DNA from: Catellatospora methionotrophica
GTDB lineage: Bacteria; Actinomycetota; Actinomycetes; Mycobacteriales; Micromonosporaceae
Direction of reading: 5' to 3'
NCBI RefSeq assembly: GCF_011297335.1
Contig: NZ_JAAOTJ010000013.1
Coordinates: 147,737-211,736, forward strand
Length of the DNA: 64,000 nt
Below the pieces are notes generated by a model. It saw nothing but the letters and a program-made list of their open reading frames with translations. It did not search any database and was not told the origin of the DNA. Shown here one piece after another: positions 54,793 through 63,112 of this stretch. The translations under genes were made by a program, and so were the position numbers. Numbering within the stretch: position 1 is the stretch's first letter; each line of letters opens with the position of its first letter.

Positions 54793-54797
54793 AAGCG

Positions 54798-54831
54798 GCG
54801 GCCGGCGCGCGTCGCCCCGCGCGCCGGCCGC
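54798..54831. terminator. Bidirectional hairpin terminator
   Basis: GCGGCCGGCGCGCG (54798-54811) pairs with CGCGCGCCGGCCGC (54818-54831). It separates the cellulase from the convergent gene. Confidence 0.75.
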
Positions 54832-56073
54832 TCAGGACGGCTTCGGCTTCGGGGTGGGCTGCCCCGACAGCAGCTCGAACTGGGCGTTGTCGAGGGTGCC
54901 CTTGCCGGTTACCCGGTAGCCGGGGCCCATCGTGCCCAGGCTCAGCGCGATCTCGGCCTCGTTGCGGGTGTACCAGCGCTTGCGCGGGGCCTCGCTGGTG
55001 CGGGAGGCGGGCAGCACCGAGCCGGTCCCGTTGACGTACGGCCGTCCGGGCACCAGGCGCTCGGTCGCCGACATGGTCACGATCGCGGAGTTGTCGCCGG
55101 TGTAGTTCCACTGCACCTCGGCGAAGTCGTCGTCGCCCTCACCGGTCTGCATCTCGGTGGCGTTGAGCGTGTCGTCGTTGTACGCCGCGACCAGCCGCTT
55201 GCCCGCCTCGATGTCGTCGATGAGCAGCACCGTCAGGTCCGTCGAGTCGTACTTGCCGCGCAGGTGGATGTCGCGGGCGATCACCGAGTAGCGGTCGGCG
55301 ACGCCCATGCCGGTGCGCCACCGGTCGACGAACTGCGGCAGTGGCAGGTTTCCCCACGTGTGGTCGTGGTAGCCGGTGCCGATGAAGTCGCGCTTCTCGT
55401 TGTAGAACACGATGTGGCCCTCGGCCTTGCCCGACGGGACCGCGGCGAACCAGGCCTGGTACTGCTCCGGCCCGCCCAGGTAGACGTAGCCCGTTCCCGG
55501 CCGGAACGGCGCGGCGGTGCTGGTCAGGTTCAGGTTCAGGGTGATGTCGTTGGCCTTGCCCCGTAGCTGGTAGCTCTTCAGGTCGCCGGTGAGCGTGAAC
55601 GGCCCCACCTTGACGTTGCAGTGGTCCGGGGCGCTGGCGAACTCGCGCCAGTCGTAGGTCTGGAACACGCTGAACTCGTTGCCCCACGGGGTGGTGATCA
55701 GCAGGTTCACCGCCGGTCGCCGGTCGGATTCGGTGCCCAGCCCGTCGCCGGGGCGGGTCTTCAGCGTGAACGAGACCACGATGCCGTCGTCGCCGGTCAG
55801 CTCGGTGTGCCACCACTCGTACGTCCTGGGGTCCTCGTTGGTGGCGGCCGTGCGGAAGCCGTCCTCCCAGGCGTAGAACGTGTCAGGCTTGAGGTTGAGC
55901 AGCGCGTAGTCGTTCGGGGTGGTGCCGTAGCGGTTGAGCGTGGGGCCCTGGGCGGGCGGGCCGGTCGGCGCGGACCGGCTGCACGCGGACAGCCCGGGGA
56001 GCGCGACGAACGATCCTGCTGCCAGTGCCCGCAGCGCCGTGCGGCGGGAGAACCTTCCGGGAACCTCACTCAT
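54832..56073 (-). CDS. Tat-exported CrtC/AttH-like lipocalin lipoprotein
   Basis: 413 residues. N-terminal Tat motif GRFSRRTALRALAAGS followed by a lipobox ending LSAC, so probably a Tat-exported lipoprotein. Mature sequence has WWHTELTGDDGIVVSFTL and the hallmark TGYHDHTWGN of CrtC-type (hydroxyneurosporene synthase-like) and AttH lipocalins. It would bind or modify a hydrophobic ligand at the outer face of the membrane. Enzymatic activity cannot be assumed. Its position in the cellulose locus may be coincidental. Confidence 0.75.
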   Translation of the reverse strand: MSEVPGRFSRRTALRALAAGSFVALPGLSACSRSAPTGPPAQGPTLNRYGTTPNDYALLNLKPDTFYAWEDGFRTAATNEDPRTYEWWHTELTGDDGIVVSFTLKTRPGDGLGTESDRRPAVNLLITTPWGNEFSVFQTYDWREFASAPDHCNVKVGPFTLTGDLKSYQLRGKANDITLNLNLTSTAAPFRPGTGYVYLGGPEQYQAWFAAVPSGKAEGHIVFYNEKRDFIGTGYHDHTWGNLPLPQFVDRWRTGMGVADRYSVIARDIHLRGKYDSTDLTVLLIDDIEAGKRLVAAYNDDTLNATEMQTGEGDDDFAEVQWNYTGDNSAIVTMSATERLVPGRPYVNGTGSVLPASRTSEAPRKRWYTRNEAEIALSLGTMGPGYRVTGKGTLDNAQFELLSGQPTPKPKPS

Positions 56074-56225
56074 CGTGCTCGCCGTCCCATCACGCCGCAG
56101 CGCCGGCCTTTCAGGTGGATCACCCTATTGCCCTGGTTTGCGTAATGTAGCTCGCGTTCGACCTGCGTGTAGGCGAGATCGCCAACCTGGCCGTGAGCCG
56201 AGGTCAGGTGATCAAGGGGGCGGGG

Positions 56226-56765
56226 TCAGCGGGGGACGCGGAGCCAGATGTTGGTGCAGGCGGGGGTGTGGGTGACGCTGAGCTGCTCCAGGCGGGTGCC
56301 GTCGCCGCCGGGGCGGTCGAACAGTCGGGTGCCGTCGCCGAGCAGCGTGGGGACCACGTGGATGAGGACCTCGTCCAGCAGTCCGGCGTCCAGGCAGTCA
56401 CGGGCGATGGCCGCGCCGATCAGCACCGCGTACCCGTCGCCCGCGGCGGCCTTCGCGGTGGCCACGGCCTCGGCCAGGTCGTCGACGAAGATGTAGTCCG
56501 GGTCGGGGTCGTCGGGGGCGTCGCGGGTGTAGACCAGCTGCGGGCCGGTCCAGGCTCCGCCGTAGACCCGGCCCTCGTCGCTCGGCCCCTGCCCGTCGGG
56601 GCCGAAGTAGGTCCGGTGGCCGATCAGGACCGCGCCGATGCGCGACATCACCTCGTCGACGGCAGGGTTCGGGCCCTCGTATCCCGCCATCCACGACATG
56701 TCGCCGCCCGGTCCGGTGACGAAGCCGTCCAGCGACATCGTGATGTGCCACAGCACCTTGCCCAT
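56226..56765 (-). CDS. Dihydrofolate reductase/RibD C-terminal family protein
   Basis: 179 residues from ATG 56765. Opening MGKVLWHITMSLDGFVTGPG, RIGAVLIGHRTYFGPDG and LDEVLIHVVPTLLGDGTRLFD match the RibD_C/YyaP family. It is a second, diverged copy relative to the gene at 20995. It probably binds NADPH; the substrate is unknown. Confidence 0.87.
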   Translation of the reverse strand: MGKVLWHITMSLDGFVTGPGGDMSWMAGYEGPNPAVDEVMSRIGAVLIGHRTYFGPDGQGPSDEGRVYGGAWTGPQLVYTRDAPDDPDPDYIFVDDLAEAVATAKAAAGDGYAVLIGAAIARDCLDAGLLDEVLIHVVPTLLGDGTRLFDRPGGDGTRLEQLSVTHTPACTNIWLRVPR

Positions 56766-56912
56766 GCGTGTTCCTCCCGTGGTGCGGCGTATGCGCTACA
56801 TCCGATCACGACGAGACGTATTTCTGAAAGTTTCAGTGGCTCTGCGGCGATATGAGGCTTCGATGGATGCATATGTTGCGAAGGGATTACCGGAGCCTTA
56901 AGCTCTGGTCGA

Positions 56913-56926
56913 TGGGAGCGCTCCCG
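56913..56926. promoter_or_regulatory. CebR operator before the CBM2-GH5 gene
   Basis: TGGGAGCGCTCCCG, one mismatch to the 14-bp CebR consensus, about 90 bp before the endoglucanase start. Confidence 0.8.
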
Positions 56927-57016
56927 GTCGCTGGCCAGGGCGTTTGCTGCCCCCTTGTTGCCCGACGAGGGTCGCGTCTGCGCGCGCCCATGCCCGATCC
57001 CGACGAAAGGCTCGTC

Positions 57017-58465
57017 ATGAGACTCCTCCCGCGCGCGTCCCGGCGCGCCCTGATCGCGGCCGGCGCGGTCGGCGCGCTCGCCATGGGCGTCACCGTCGCG
57101 CTGCCCGTGGTCAACGCGATGGCCGCCAGCGGCTGCTCCGTCACCTACACCATCGCCAACCAGTGGCAGGGCGGCTTCACCGCCAACGTCACCGTCAAGA
57201 ACCTCGGCGACCAGCTCAACGGCTGGACGCTCGGCTTCACCTTCCCGAACTCCGGCCAGCAGGTCACCCAGGGCTGGTCGGCCACGTACGCCCAGAGCGG
57301 CGCGAACGTCACCGCGGCGAGCATGAGCTACAACGGCTCGCTGGCCACCAACGCCTCCACCGGCATCGGCTTCAACGGCAGCTGGACCAGCGCCAACCCG
57401 GTGCCGACGTCGTTCACGCTCAACGGCACGGTGTGCACCGGTTCGACGACCCCCAGCTCGCCCGCGCCGAGCAGCTCGGCGTCGCCCCGGCCGTCCGCCT
57501 CGCCGAGCCCGTCGCAGCCGGTCGGGCAGACGCCCGTCGCGATCAACGGCCAGCTGCGCGTCTGCGGGGTGAACCTGTGCAACCGGTTCAACCGCCCGAT
57601 CCAGCTGCGCGGCATGAGCACGCACGGCCTGCAGTGGTTCGCGAACTGCTACAACGACAACTCGCTCAACGCGCTGGCCGGCGACTGGCAGGCCGACCTG
57701 CTGCGGGTGTCGATGTACGTGCAGGAGCAGGGCTACGAGACCAACCCGGCCGGGTTCACCAACCAGGTGAACAACCTCGTCGAGGAGGCCACCGAGCGGG
57801 GCCTGTACGCGATGATCGACTTCCACACGCTGACGCCGGGTGACCCGATGTACAACCTGGAGCGGGCGAAGACCTTCTTCGCGGCCGTGTCGGCCCGCCA
57901 CGCGGCCAAGAACAACGTGATCTACGAGATCACCAACGAGCCGAACGGCGTGAGCTGGTCGACCATCAAGAACTACGCCGAGCAGGTCATCCCGGTGATC
58001 CGCGCCAACGACCCGGACGCCGTGGTCATCGTCGGCACCCGCGGCTGGTCGTCGCTGGGCGTCTCGGAGGGCGGCAACTCCACCGAGATCATCAACAACA
58101 AGGTCAACGCCACCAACATCATGTACGCGTTCCACTTCTACGCCGCGTCGCACAAGGACAACTACCGCGCCGAGGTCGAGCGGGCCGCCGCCGCGCTGCC
58201 GATCTTCGTCACCGAGTTCGGCACGGTCACCTACACCGGCGGCGGCGCGGTCGACCAGTCCAGCAGCACCGCCTGGCTGGACATGCTGGACCGGCTGAAG
58301 ATCGGCTACGCGAACTGGACCTACTCCGACGCGAGCGAGGGCAGTGCCGCGTTCAAGCCGGGCACCTGCAACGGCAGCCAGTACGCGGGCACCTCGGTGC
58401 TGACCGAGTCCGGCAACTTCATGCGCAGCCGGATCCGGACCGCCGACAACTTCCCGACCAGCTGA
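57017..58465 (+). CDS. Secreted endoglucanase, CBM2-GH5
   Basis: 482 residues from ATG 57017 with AAAGG upstream. Signal peptide about 1-37 (ends VVNAMAAS). CBM2 domain about 38-140 (CSVTYTIANQWQGGF, QGWSATYAQSG, GSWTSANPVPT), Ser/Pro linker 141-170, then GH5 (from VAINGQLRVCGVNLCNRF) with acid/base Glu308 in YEITNEPNG and nucleophile Glu400 in FVTEFGTV; the GH5_2 type. It cuts internal beta-1,4 bonds of cellulose. Its CBM2 is closely similar in layout to that of the kinase at 47030. Confidence 0.95.
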   Translation: MRLLPRASRRALIAAGAVGALAMGVTVALPVVNAMAASGCSVTYTIANQWQGGFTANVTVKNLGDQLNGWTLGFTFPNSGQQVTQGWSATYAQSGANVTAASMSYNGSLATNASTGIGFNGSWTSANPVPTSFTLNGTVCTGSTTPSSPAPSSSASPRPSASPSPSQPVGQTPVAINGQLRVCGVNLCNRFNRPIQLRGMSTHGLQWFANCYNDNSLNALAGDWQADLLRVSMYVQEQGYETNPAGFTNQVNNLVEEATERGLYAMIDFHTLTPGDPMYNLERAKTFFAAVSARHAAKNNVIYEITNEPNGVSWSTIKNYAEQVIPVIRANDPDAVVIVGTRGWSSLGVSEGGNSTEIINNKVNATNIMYAFHFYAASHKDNYRAEVERAAAALPIFVTEFGTVTYTGGGAVDQSSSTAWLDMLDRLKIGYANWTYSDASEGSAAFKPGTCNGSQYAGTSVLTESGNFMRSRIRTADNFPTS

Positions 58466-58480
58466 CCCGCCCCTGAACAG

Positions 58481-58521
58481 CGGCGCGGCCCCCTTCGTGC
58501 CCGGCGAAGGGGGCCGCGCCG
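58481..58521. terminator. Strong terminator after the endoglucanase
   Basis: A perfect 17-bp stem (58481-58497 with 58505-58521), loop 7 nt. Confidence 0.8.
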
Positions 58522-58639
58522 TGTCGTGTCGGGTTGTCGAGGCTGGCGCCGGACGCGTACTGTCGTCTGCCGCTGGGAAACACGACGGGTGTGCGCGTCG
58601 TTGCGTCACCAGAGGCCAATTCAACCGTGAGGAGCTGGT

Positions 58640-58978
58640 ATGGGCGAGCGCGTGCTGCGGGGAAGCCGACTGGGCGCCGTCAGCTACGAGTCTGACCGCA
58701 ACACCGAGTTCGCGCCCCGGCAGACCCGTGAGTTCTCCTGCGTCAACGGACACCGCTTCGAGGTGCCGTTCGCCGTGGACGCCGAGGTGCCCTCGACGTG
58801 GGAGTGCAAGTTCGACGGCGCGGTGGCGCGGCTGGTCGACGGCACCGAGCCGGAGCAGAAGAAGGTCAAGCCCCCGCGTACGCACTGGGACATGCTGCTG
58901 GAGCGCCGCTCCATCGAGGAGCTCGAGGAGATCCTGAACGAGCGCCTGGCCGAGGTGCGCACCAAGCGCGGCCGCTGA
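58640..58978 (+). CDS. rbpA: RNA polymerase-binding protein RbpA
   Basis: 112 residues from ATG 58640. The N-terminal core region, TREFSCVNGHRFEVPF, and the C-terminal sigma-interacting PPRTHWDMLLERRSIEELE are diagnostic of actinobacterial RbpA, which binds RNA polymerase and the principal sigma factor to stabilise open complex formation. Only the second of the usual cysteine ligands appears beside VPSTWECKFDG, as in the zinc-containing form with C and H residues. A stand-alone gene. Confidence 0.95.
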   Translation: MGERVLRGSRLGAVSYESDRNTEFAPRQTREFSCVNGHRFEVPFAVDAEVPSTWECKFDGAVARLVDGTEPEQKKVKPPRTHWDMLLERRSIEELEEILNERLAEVRTKRGR

Positions 58979-58995
58979 TCCCGGATACCGCCGAC

Positions 58996-59030
58996 GCCGG
59001 CGCAGGTCCTGCGGGACCGCGCCGGCTTTC
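58996..59030 (+). terminator. Terminator after rbpA
   Basis: GCCGGCGC...GGTCC (58996-59009) pairs with GGACC...GCGCCGGC (59014-59026), followed by TTTC. Confidence 0.7.
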
Positions 59031-59084
59031 GCGTGTCCGCCGCACGACGCGACCGGCGGTGCCGCTCGGGTAGCGTCCACCCGC

Positions 59085-59579
59085 ATGTACACGCTGCGGC
59101 GGCTGACCGCCGAACACGCCCCGGCGCTGCTGGCCTTCGAGACGGCCAACCGGGCCTGGTTCGCCCGGACCATCCCCGACCGGGGCGAGGACTACTTCAC
59201 GCACTTCGCGCAGCGGCACACCGCGATCCTCGCCGAGCAGGCGGCCGGGCTGCACCACTTCCACGTGGTCGTCGACCCGGCCGGTGAGATCGCGGGCCGG
59301 GTCAACCTCGTCGACGTCGCCGACGGCAGCGCGGAGCTCGGCTACCGGATCGCCGCGAGCGCCGCCGGCCGGGGACTGGCCACGGCGATGGTGGCGCAGG
59401 TCTGCGCGCTGGCCGCGAACGCGTACGGGCTGACCGGGCTCACCGCCGTGACCACCCTCGACAACCCCGCCTCGGCCGCGGTGCTCCGGCGCAACGGGTT
59501 CACCGTCGACGGCCCGATCACGCTCGGTGATCGGCCGGGCGAGCGGTACGTCCGTGACCTGGTGAATCCGGCAGAGTGA
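59085..59579 (+). CDS. GNAT family N-acetyltransferase (RimJ/RimL-like)
   Basis: 164 residues from ATG 59085. Acetyl-CoA motif A ELGYRIAASAAGRGLATAM, then VTTLDNPASAAVLRRNGF, the usual RimJ/L-type motif. Cytoplasmic. Likely acetylates an alpha-amino group or a small amine; the acceptor cannot be predicted. Confidence 0.87.
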   Translation: MYTLRRLTAEHAPALLAFETANRAWFARTIPDRGEDYFTHFAQRHTAILAEQAAGLHHFHVVVDPAGEIAGRVNLVDVADGSAELGYRIAASAAGRGLATAMVAQVCALAANAYGLTGLTAVTTLDNPASAAVLRRNGFTVDGPITLGDRPGERYVRDLVNPAE

Positions 59580-59749
59580 GGGTCCGATAGCGCTGCGCGG
59601 TCACGTACCGCGACCTCGAAGACTTTCCCGCGCCGCCGCATCGCGGTAATCTGCCAGGCGGCCGCGCCCGTGCAGAGTCCCCCTCACCCCTGGCGGCCGC
59701 CGCTGCGCGCCCCGGCTCCTGCGCGGCGGACGACGGAAGGATCCAGTAC

Positions 59750-60793
59750 GTGCCCACCCCGGTGCGCAGCCCCCGCCCCGCGTCCCTGTTCGCCCTGCTC
59801 GTGGCCGCCGTGCTGCTGATCACCGGCTTCGGGACGTCCGCCTACGCCGAGCCCAACGAGATCCCGTCGACCAAGGTCGGCCAGGCGCGCCAGGCGCTGG
59901 AGAGCGCCGCCGGGCAGTATCTGGAGGCCGAGGCGGCGCTGGCGAAGGCCAAAAAAGAGCAGAGCACCATGAACCAGACGCTGCTCGCGGCGGAGAACCG
60001 GTACACCCGCGTGCGGACCAGCGTGGCCAAGTACGCCGCCGAGGCGTACAAGTCGGGGCGTCTGGGCGTCGTCGGCGTCATGCTGAACGCGAACTCGCCC
60101 GACGAGTTCCTGACCCGCTCCGCCGCGCTGGAGAAGATGACCGCCCGCGACGAGGCCCGCATCAGCGAACTGGTCCAGGTCAAGGCCGAGATCTCCGCCG
60201 CCAAGGCGGCTGTGGACGCCTCCGTCAAGGAGCAGGCCAAGCACCTGGGCGAGATGGCGAAGCTGCGCAAGGCCGCCGACAAGGCGCTCAGCGCGCTGGG
60301 CGGCGGGGCCACCCTCGGCTGGGTCGACCCGGACTCGCCGCTGGCCATTCCTGCCAAACGCAACGCGGACGGCACCTGGCCCAAGGAGATCTGCAGCATC
60401 AACGACCCCACCCGGCCGTCGTCGAGCGCGTGCATCACCCCGCGCACCCTGCACGCCTACGAGCAGGCACGCGAGGACGGGTTCAAGCGCTACACCTCGT
60501 GCTGGCGACCCGGCGACATGTACGAGCACCCCAAGGGCCGGGCCTGCGACTTCTCGGCCGCGGCGGGCGGCTTCGGCGGCACGGCCGCGGGCGGCGACCG
60601 CACCTACGGCAACAAGCTCGCCGCATACTTCGTCAAGAACGCCAGGGCGCTGGGAGTCATGTACGTCATCTGGTTCTGCCAGGTGTGGACCGCCACCGGC
60701 GGCGGCTGGCACCGGTACTCCCCGACCGGGGCGAAGTGCGGGGACTCGCCGTCGGCCGACCACACCGACCACGTGCACCTGTCGGTCTACTAG
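59750..60793 (+). CDS. Secreted coiled-coil protein with M15-like peptidase domain
   Basis: 347 residues from GTG 59750 with GAAGG upstream. Signal peptide about 1-33 (ends TSAYA). A long Ala/Lys/Glu coiled coil (about 38-185), typical of secreted actinobacterial peptidoglycan-hydrolase partners, precedes a C-terminal domain with YTSCWRPGDMYEHPKGRACD and HTDHVHLSV. The H-x3-G-x-x-CD and H-V-H arrangement is that of zinc D,D-/D,L-peptidases of the M15/VanY fold. It probably acts on the cell wall. The regulatory gap before it is 170 bp and shows no clear riboswitch. Confidence 0.75.
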   Translation: MPTPVRSPRPASLFALLVAAVLLITGFGTSAYAEPNEIPSTKVGQARQALESAAGQYLEAEAALAKAKKEQSTMNQTLLAAENRYTRVRTSVAKYAAEAYKSGRLGVVGVMLNANSPDEFLTRSAALEKMTARDEARISELVQVKAEISAAKAAVDASVKEQAKHLGEMAKLRKAADKALSALGGGATLGWVDPDSPLAIPAKRNADGTWPKEICSINDPTRPSSSACITPRTLHAYEQAREDGFKRYTSCWRPGDMYEHPKGRACDFSAAAGGFGGTAAGGDRTYGNKLAAYFVKNARALGVMYVIWFCQVWTATGGGWHRYSPTGAKCGDSPSADHTDHVHLSVY

Positions 60794-60794
60794 C

Positions 60795-61310
60795 TCACGC
60801 GCCGGTCTGCCCGTCGAGGCTTTCGCGCAGCAGGTCGAGGTGGCCGCAGTGGCGTGCGGTCTCCTCGATCATGTGCGCGTACGCGTACCGCAGGCTGAAG
60901 GTGTTGCCCTCGGCCTTCGCCCGCTCGTCGAGCCCGGCGTCGCGTACCGCCTGCCGGGACCGCTCGCACTCGGCGAGGTAGCCCGCCACGATCCCGGCGA
61001 GCGTCTCTCCGTGCCGGACCGGGAACGCCCCGTCGGGCTCCTGCTCGGTCCAGGGCCAGGGCACGTCCAGCCCGGCGAAGTCGATGCTGAACCAGAACCG
61101 CTCCACCCCCGTCAGGTGGCGCACCAGCCCCGCCGGGGTCAGCGCGGACGGCTGCACCGGTCGGCTGAACGCCTGCTCGTCGGTCAGCCCGGCGACCTTG
61201 TTCACCACGGTCGCGCGCAGGAAGTCCAGCAACCCGGCCAGGGTCTCGCGCTCCGTGCCGTCTTCCGGCGGCCGGACTCGCGACACCACCGCCACCTCAT
61301 CGATCGTCAT
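60795..61310 (-). CDS. DinB-superfamily (DUF664) protein
   Basis: 171 residues from ATG 61310. The four-helix-bundle pattern is visible: RETLAGLLDFLRATVVNKV, LTPAGLVRHLTGVERFWF and YAYAHMIEETARHCGHLDLL. The three His residues (in VRHL and HMIEE/ARHCGH) are the metal ligands of the fold. Family members are thiol- or bacillithiol/mycothiol-dependent transferases in some cases. The exact substrate is unknown. It abuts the convergent secreted protein gene with no gap. Confidence 0.8.
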   Translation of the reverse strand: MTIDEVAVVSRVRPPEDGTERETLAGLLDFLRATVVNKVAGLTDEQAFSRPVQPSALTPAGLVRHLTGVERFWFSIDFAGLDVPWPWTEQEPDGAFPVRHGETLAGIVAGYLAECERSRQAVRDAGLDERAKAEGNTFSLRYAYAHMIEETARHCGHLDLLRESLDGQTGA

Positions 61311-61514
61311 CGCGACAGGGTATGGCGGGACACCGACACCGGCGGCCCCGCCGCCGCCCGGAACGATCCGCCGACGCAACGTCACCACGGCGATCTGATC
61401 CTCGTCACGCGAACGGACGGGCCGCTCGCGTGGACAGAATTTCTCGCGTTGGGTGTAATGGCGCGACGGGTGGCGGGACTTATCAGCGACACACCGCTAC
61501 CTCGGGAGGCAGTC

Positions 61515-62957
61515 ATGCGGTCAGACACGTCCCTCGCCAGGGCCGCCGCGGCAGGCGACCGTGAGGCGTTCGACCGGCTCTACCGCCTGTACCGGCCGGG
61601 CCTGCTCGGCTTCGTGTTCCGGCAGGTAGGCGACCGGCACACCGCCGAGGACGTGGTCCAGGAGACGTTCCTGGTGGCCTGGCGCGACCTGGCCAAGCTG
61701 CGCGATCCCGACGTGATCCGGACCTGGCTGTTCTCCATCGCGTACCGCCGGGCCATGTCGGTCGCGGCCCGGGTGGCTCCCGCGCCGCTGCCCGATCCGG
61801 CGCTGCTGGTCGACGACGCCCCCGGCCGCCACCCGGAGCAGGCCGCCGAGCAGCGGGAGGCGTACGAACTGGTCTGGGCCGCCGCCCACGGACTCGAACC
61901 GCGCCAGCGTGCGGTCCTGGAACTCAACGTGCGCTGGGACCTGTCGACCCGCGAGATCGGCGAAGTCCTCGGCGTCGGCACCGCCCACGCGGCGGTGCTG
62001 GTGCACCGGTCCCGTGCCGCGCTGGGCAGCGCGGTGCGCACCGTGCTCATCGCCCGCCGCCACGGCCGCTGCGCCGGGCTCGACGCCATCGTGCACGGCC
62101 GCAGGCGGCTGACCTCCCGCGAACGCTCCCAGGTCGACCGGCACGTACGCGGCTGCGACCAGTGCAGCCGCCTGTCCGCCCGCAACGGCGCGTACGCGGT
62201 GTTCGCCGCGCTGCTGGCGCTGACCGACGGCCCCGTGCCGGGCGGCTCGGCGCAGCAGAGCCCGGCCGCCGCGATCGCCGCCGCGGGTGGGCGCGGCCTG
62301 CGCCTGCCCGGCAAGCTGGCCCTCGGCTCGGCAGCCACCGTGCTGGCCGCGACCGGCGTGTACGCGCTGGTCCCCGTCATCGACCACAGCCCCGGCGCGG
62401 ACCGGCCGGGCGCCGCCGCTGTCGCCGCCGCGGCGGGTGCCGCCTCGGGCTCCGCCTCCCCGTCGGGCGCCGTGCCGGCCTCGGCCTCGCCCTCGACCGC
62501 CCCGGTCAGCCCGTCGGCCGCGCCGTCGCCGTCGCCCACCGCGTCGGTGCGGCCCAGCCCCACCAAGGCCGCCCCGGCGACGCTGGAGGCCCAGATGCTG
62601 GCCCTGGTCAACCAGGCCCGCAAGAGCGCCGGATGCGGCGCGCTGCGCGCCGAGCCGAAGCTGGACAAGGCCTCCCGCCTGCACAGCGCCGACATGGTCA
62701 AGCGCGACTACTTCTCGCACACCACCCCGGACGGGGTCACCCCGTGGGACCGGGCCAAGGCCGCCGGTTACACCCAGCCGTCGGCGGAGAACATCGCGGC
62801 GGGCAACGCCACCGCCAAGGCCAGCATGAACCAGTGGATGAACTCGCCCGGCCACAAGGCGAACATCCTGAACTGCTCGTACAAGGCCATGGGTGTCGGC
62901 CGGGCCACCGGCGGCGGCTACCGCTACTACTGGACCCAGATGTTCGGCTTCCGCTGA
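61515..62957 (+). CDS. ECF sigma factor fused to zinc-finger anti-sigma motif, transmembrane helix and extracellular CAP domain
   Basis: 480 residues; ATG 61515 follows GGGAGG at 5-bp spacing (an ATG at 61458 also exists). Order: sigma region 2 (about 8-75, FDRLYRLYRPGLLGFVFRQ, HTAEDVVQETFLVAWRDL), region 4 (about 110-165, TREIGEVLGVGTAHAAVL), then H210-x3-C214-x2-C217 (RHVRGCDQCSRL), the ZAS signature of zinc anti-sigma factors, a transmembrane helix (about 265-285), an Ala/Pro/Ser linker (about 290-355), and a SCP/CAP domain (about 357-480, MLALVNQARKSAGCGALR, KRDYFSHTTPDG, SAENIAAGN). The CAP domain should be outside. It looks like a one-chain, membrane-tethered sigma/anti-sigma system. 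Confidence 0.85.
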   Translation: MRSDTSLARAAAAGDREAFDRLYRLYRPGLLGFVFRQVGDRHTAEDVVQETFLVAWRDLAKLRDPDVIRTWLFSIAYRRAMSVAARVAPAPLPDPALLVDDAPGRHPEQAAEQREAYELVWAAAHGLEPRQRAVLELNVRWDLSTREIGEVLGVGTAHAAVLVHRSRAALGSAVRTVLIARRHGRCAGLDAIVHGRRRLTSRERSQVDRHVRGCDQCSRLSARNGAYAVFAALLALTDGPVPGGSAQQSPAAAIAAAGGRGLRLPGKLALGSAATVLAATGVYALVPVIDHSPGADRPGAAAVAAAAGAASGSASPSGAVPASASPSTAPVSPSAAPSPSPTASVRPSPTKAAPATLEAQMLALVNQARKSAGCGALRAEPKLDKASRLHSADMVKRDYFSHTTPDGVTPWDRAKAAGYTQPSAENIAAGNATAKASMNQWMNSPGHKANILNCSYKAMGVGRATGGGYRYYWTQMFGFR

Positions 62958-63112
62958 TCCTCTGCTCGCGCGCCGCGACACGGCCACGGTGACCTACGCC
63001 GCATCGTGGCGGGCCGTGCTGCCCGGCCGCCTAGGCTCTCGTCATCGGATCATGATGAACCGGGTGGCGGCGACCTGTCGGCGGCGACCGGCCCGGGGAA
63101 GGCGTGGCAAGG

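Noticed and set aside
56648..59173. An 841-codon minus-strand frame across the endoglucanase and rbpA
   Set aside because: It runs antisense to several well-supported genes and has no domain.
59580..59749. Possible cyclic di-AMP riboswitch before the M15-like secreted protein
   Set aside because: Such leaders often precede wall-hydrolase genes, but the conserved ydaO-type core sequences are not visible here.
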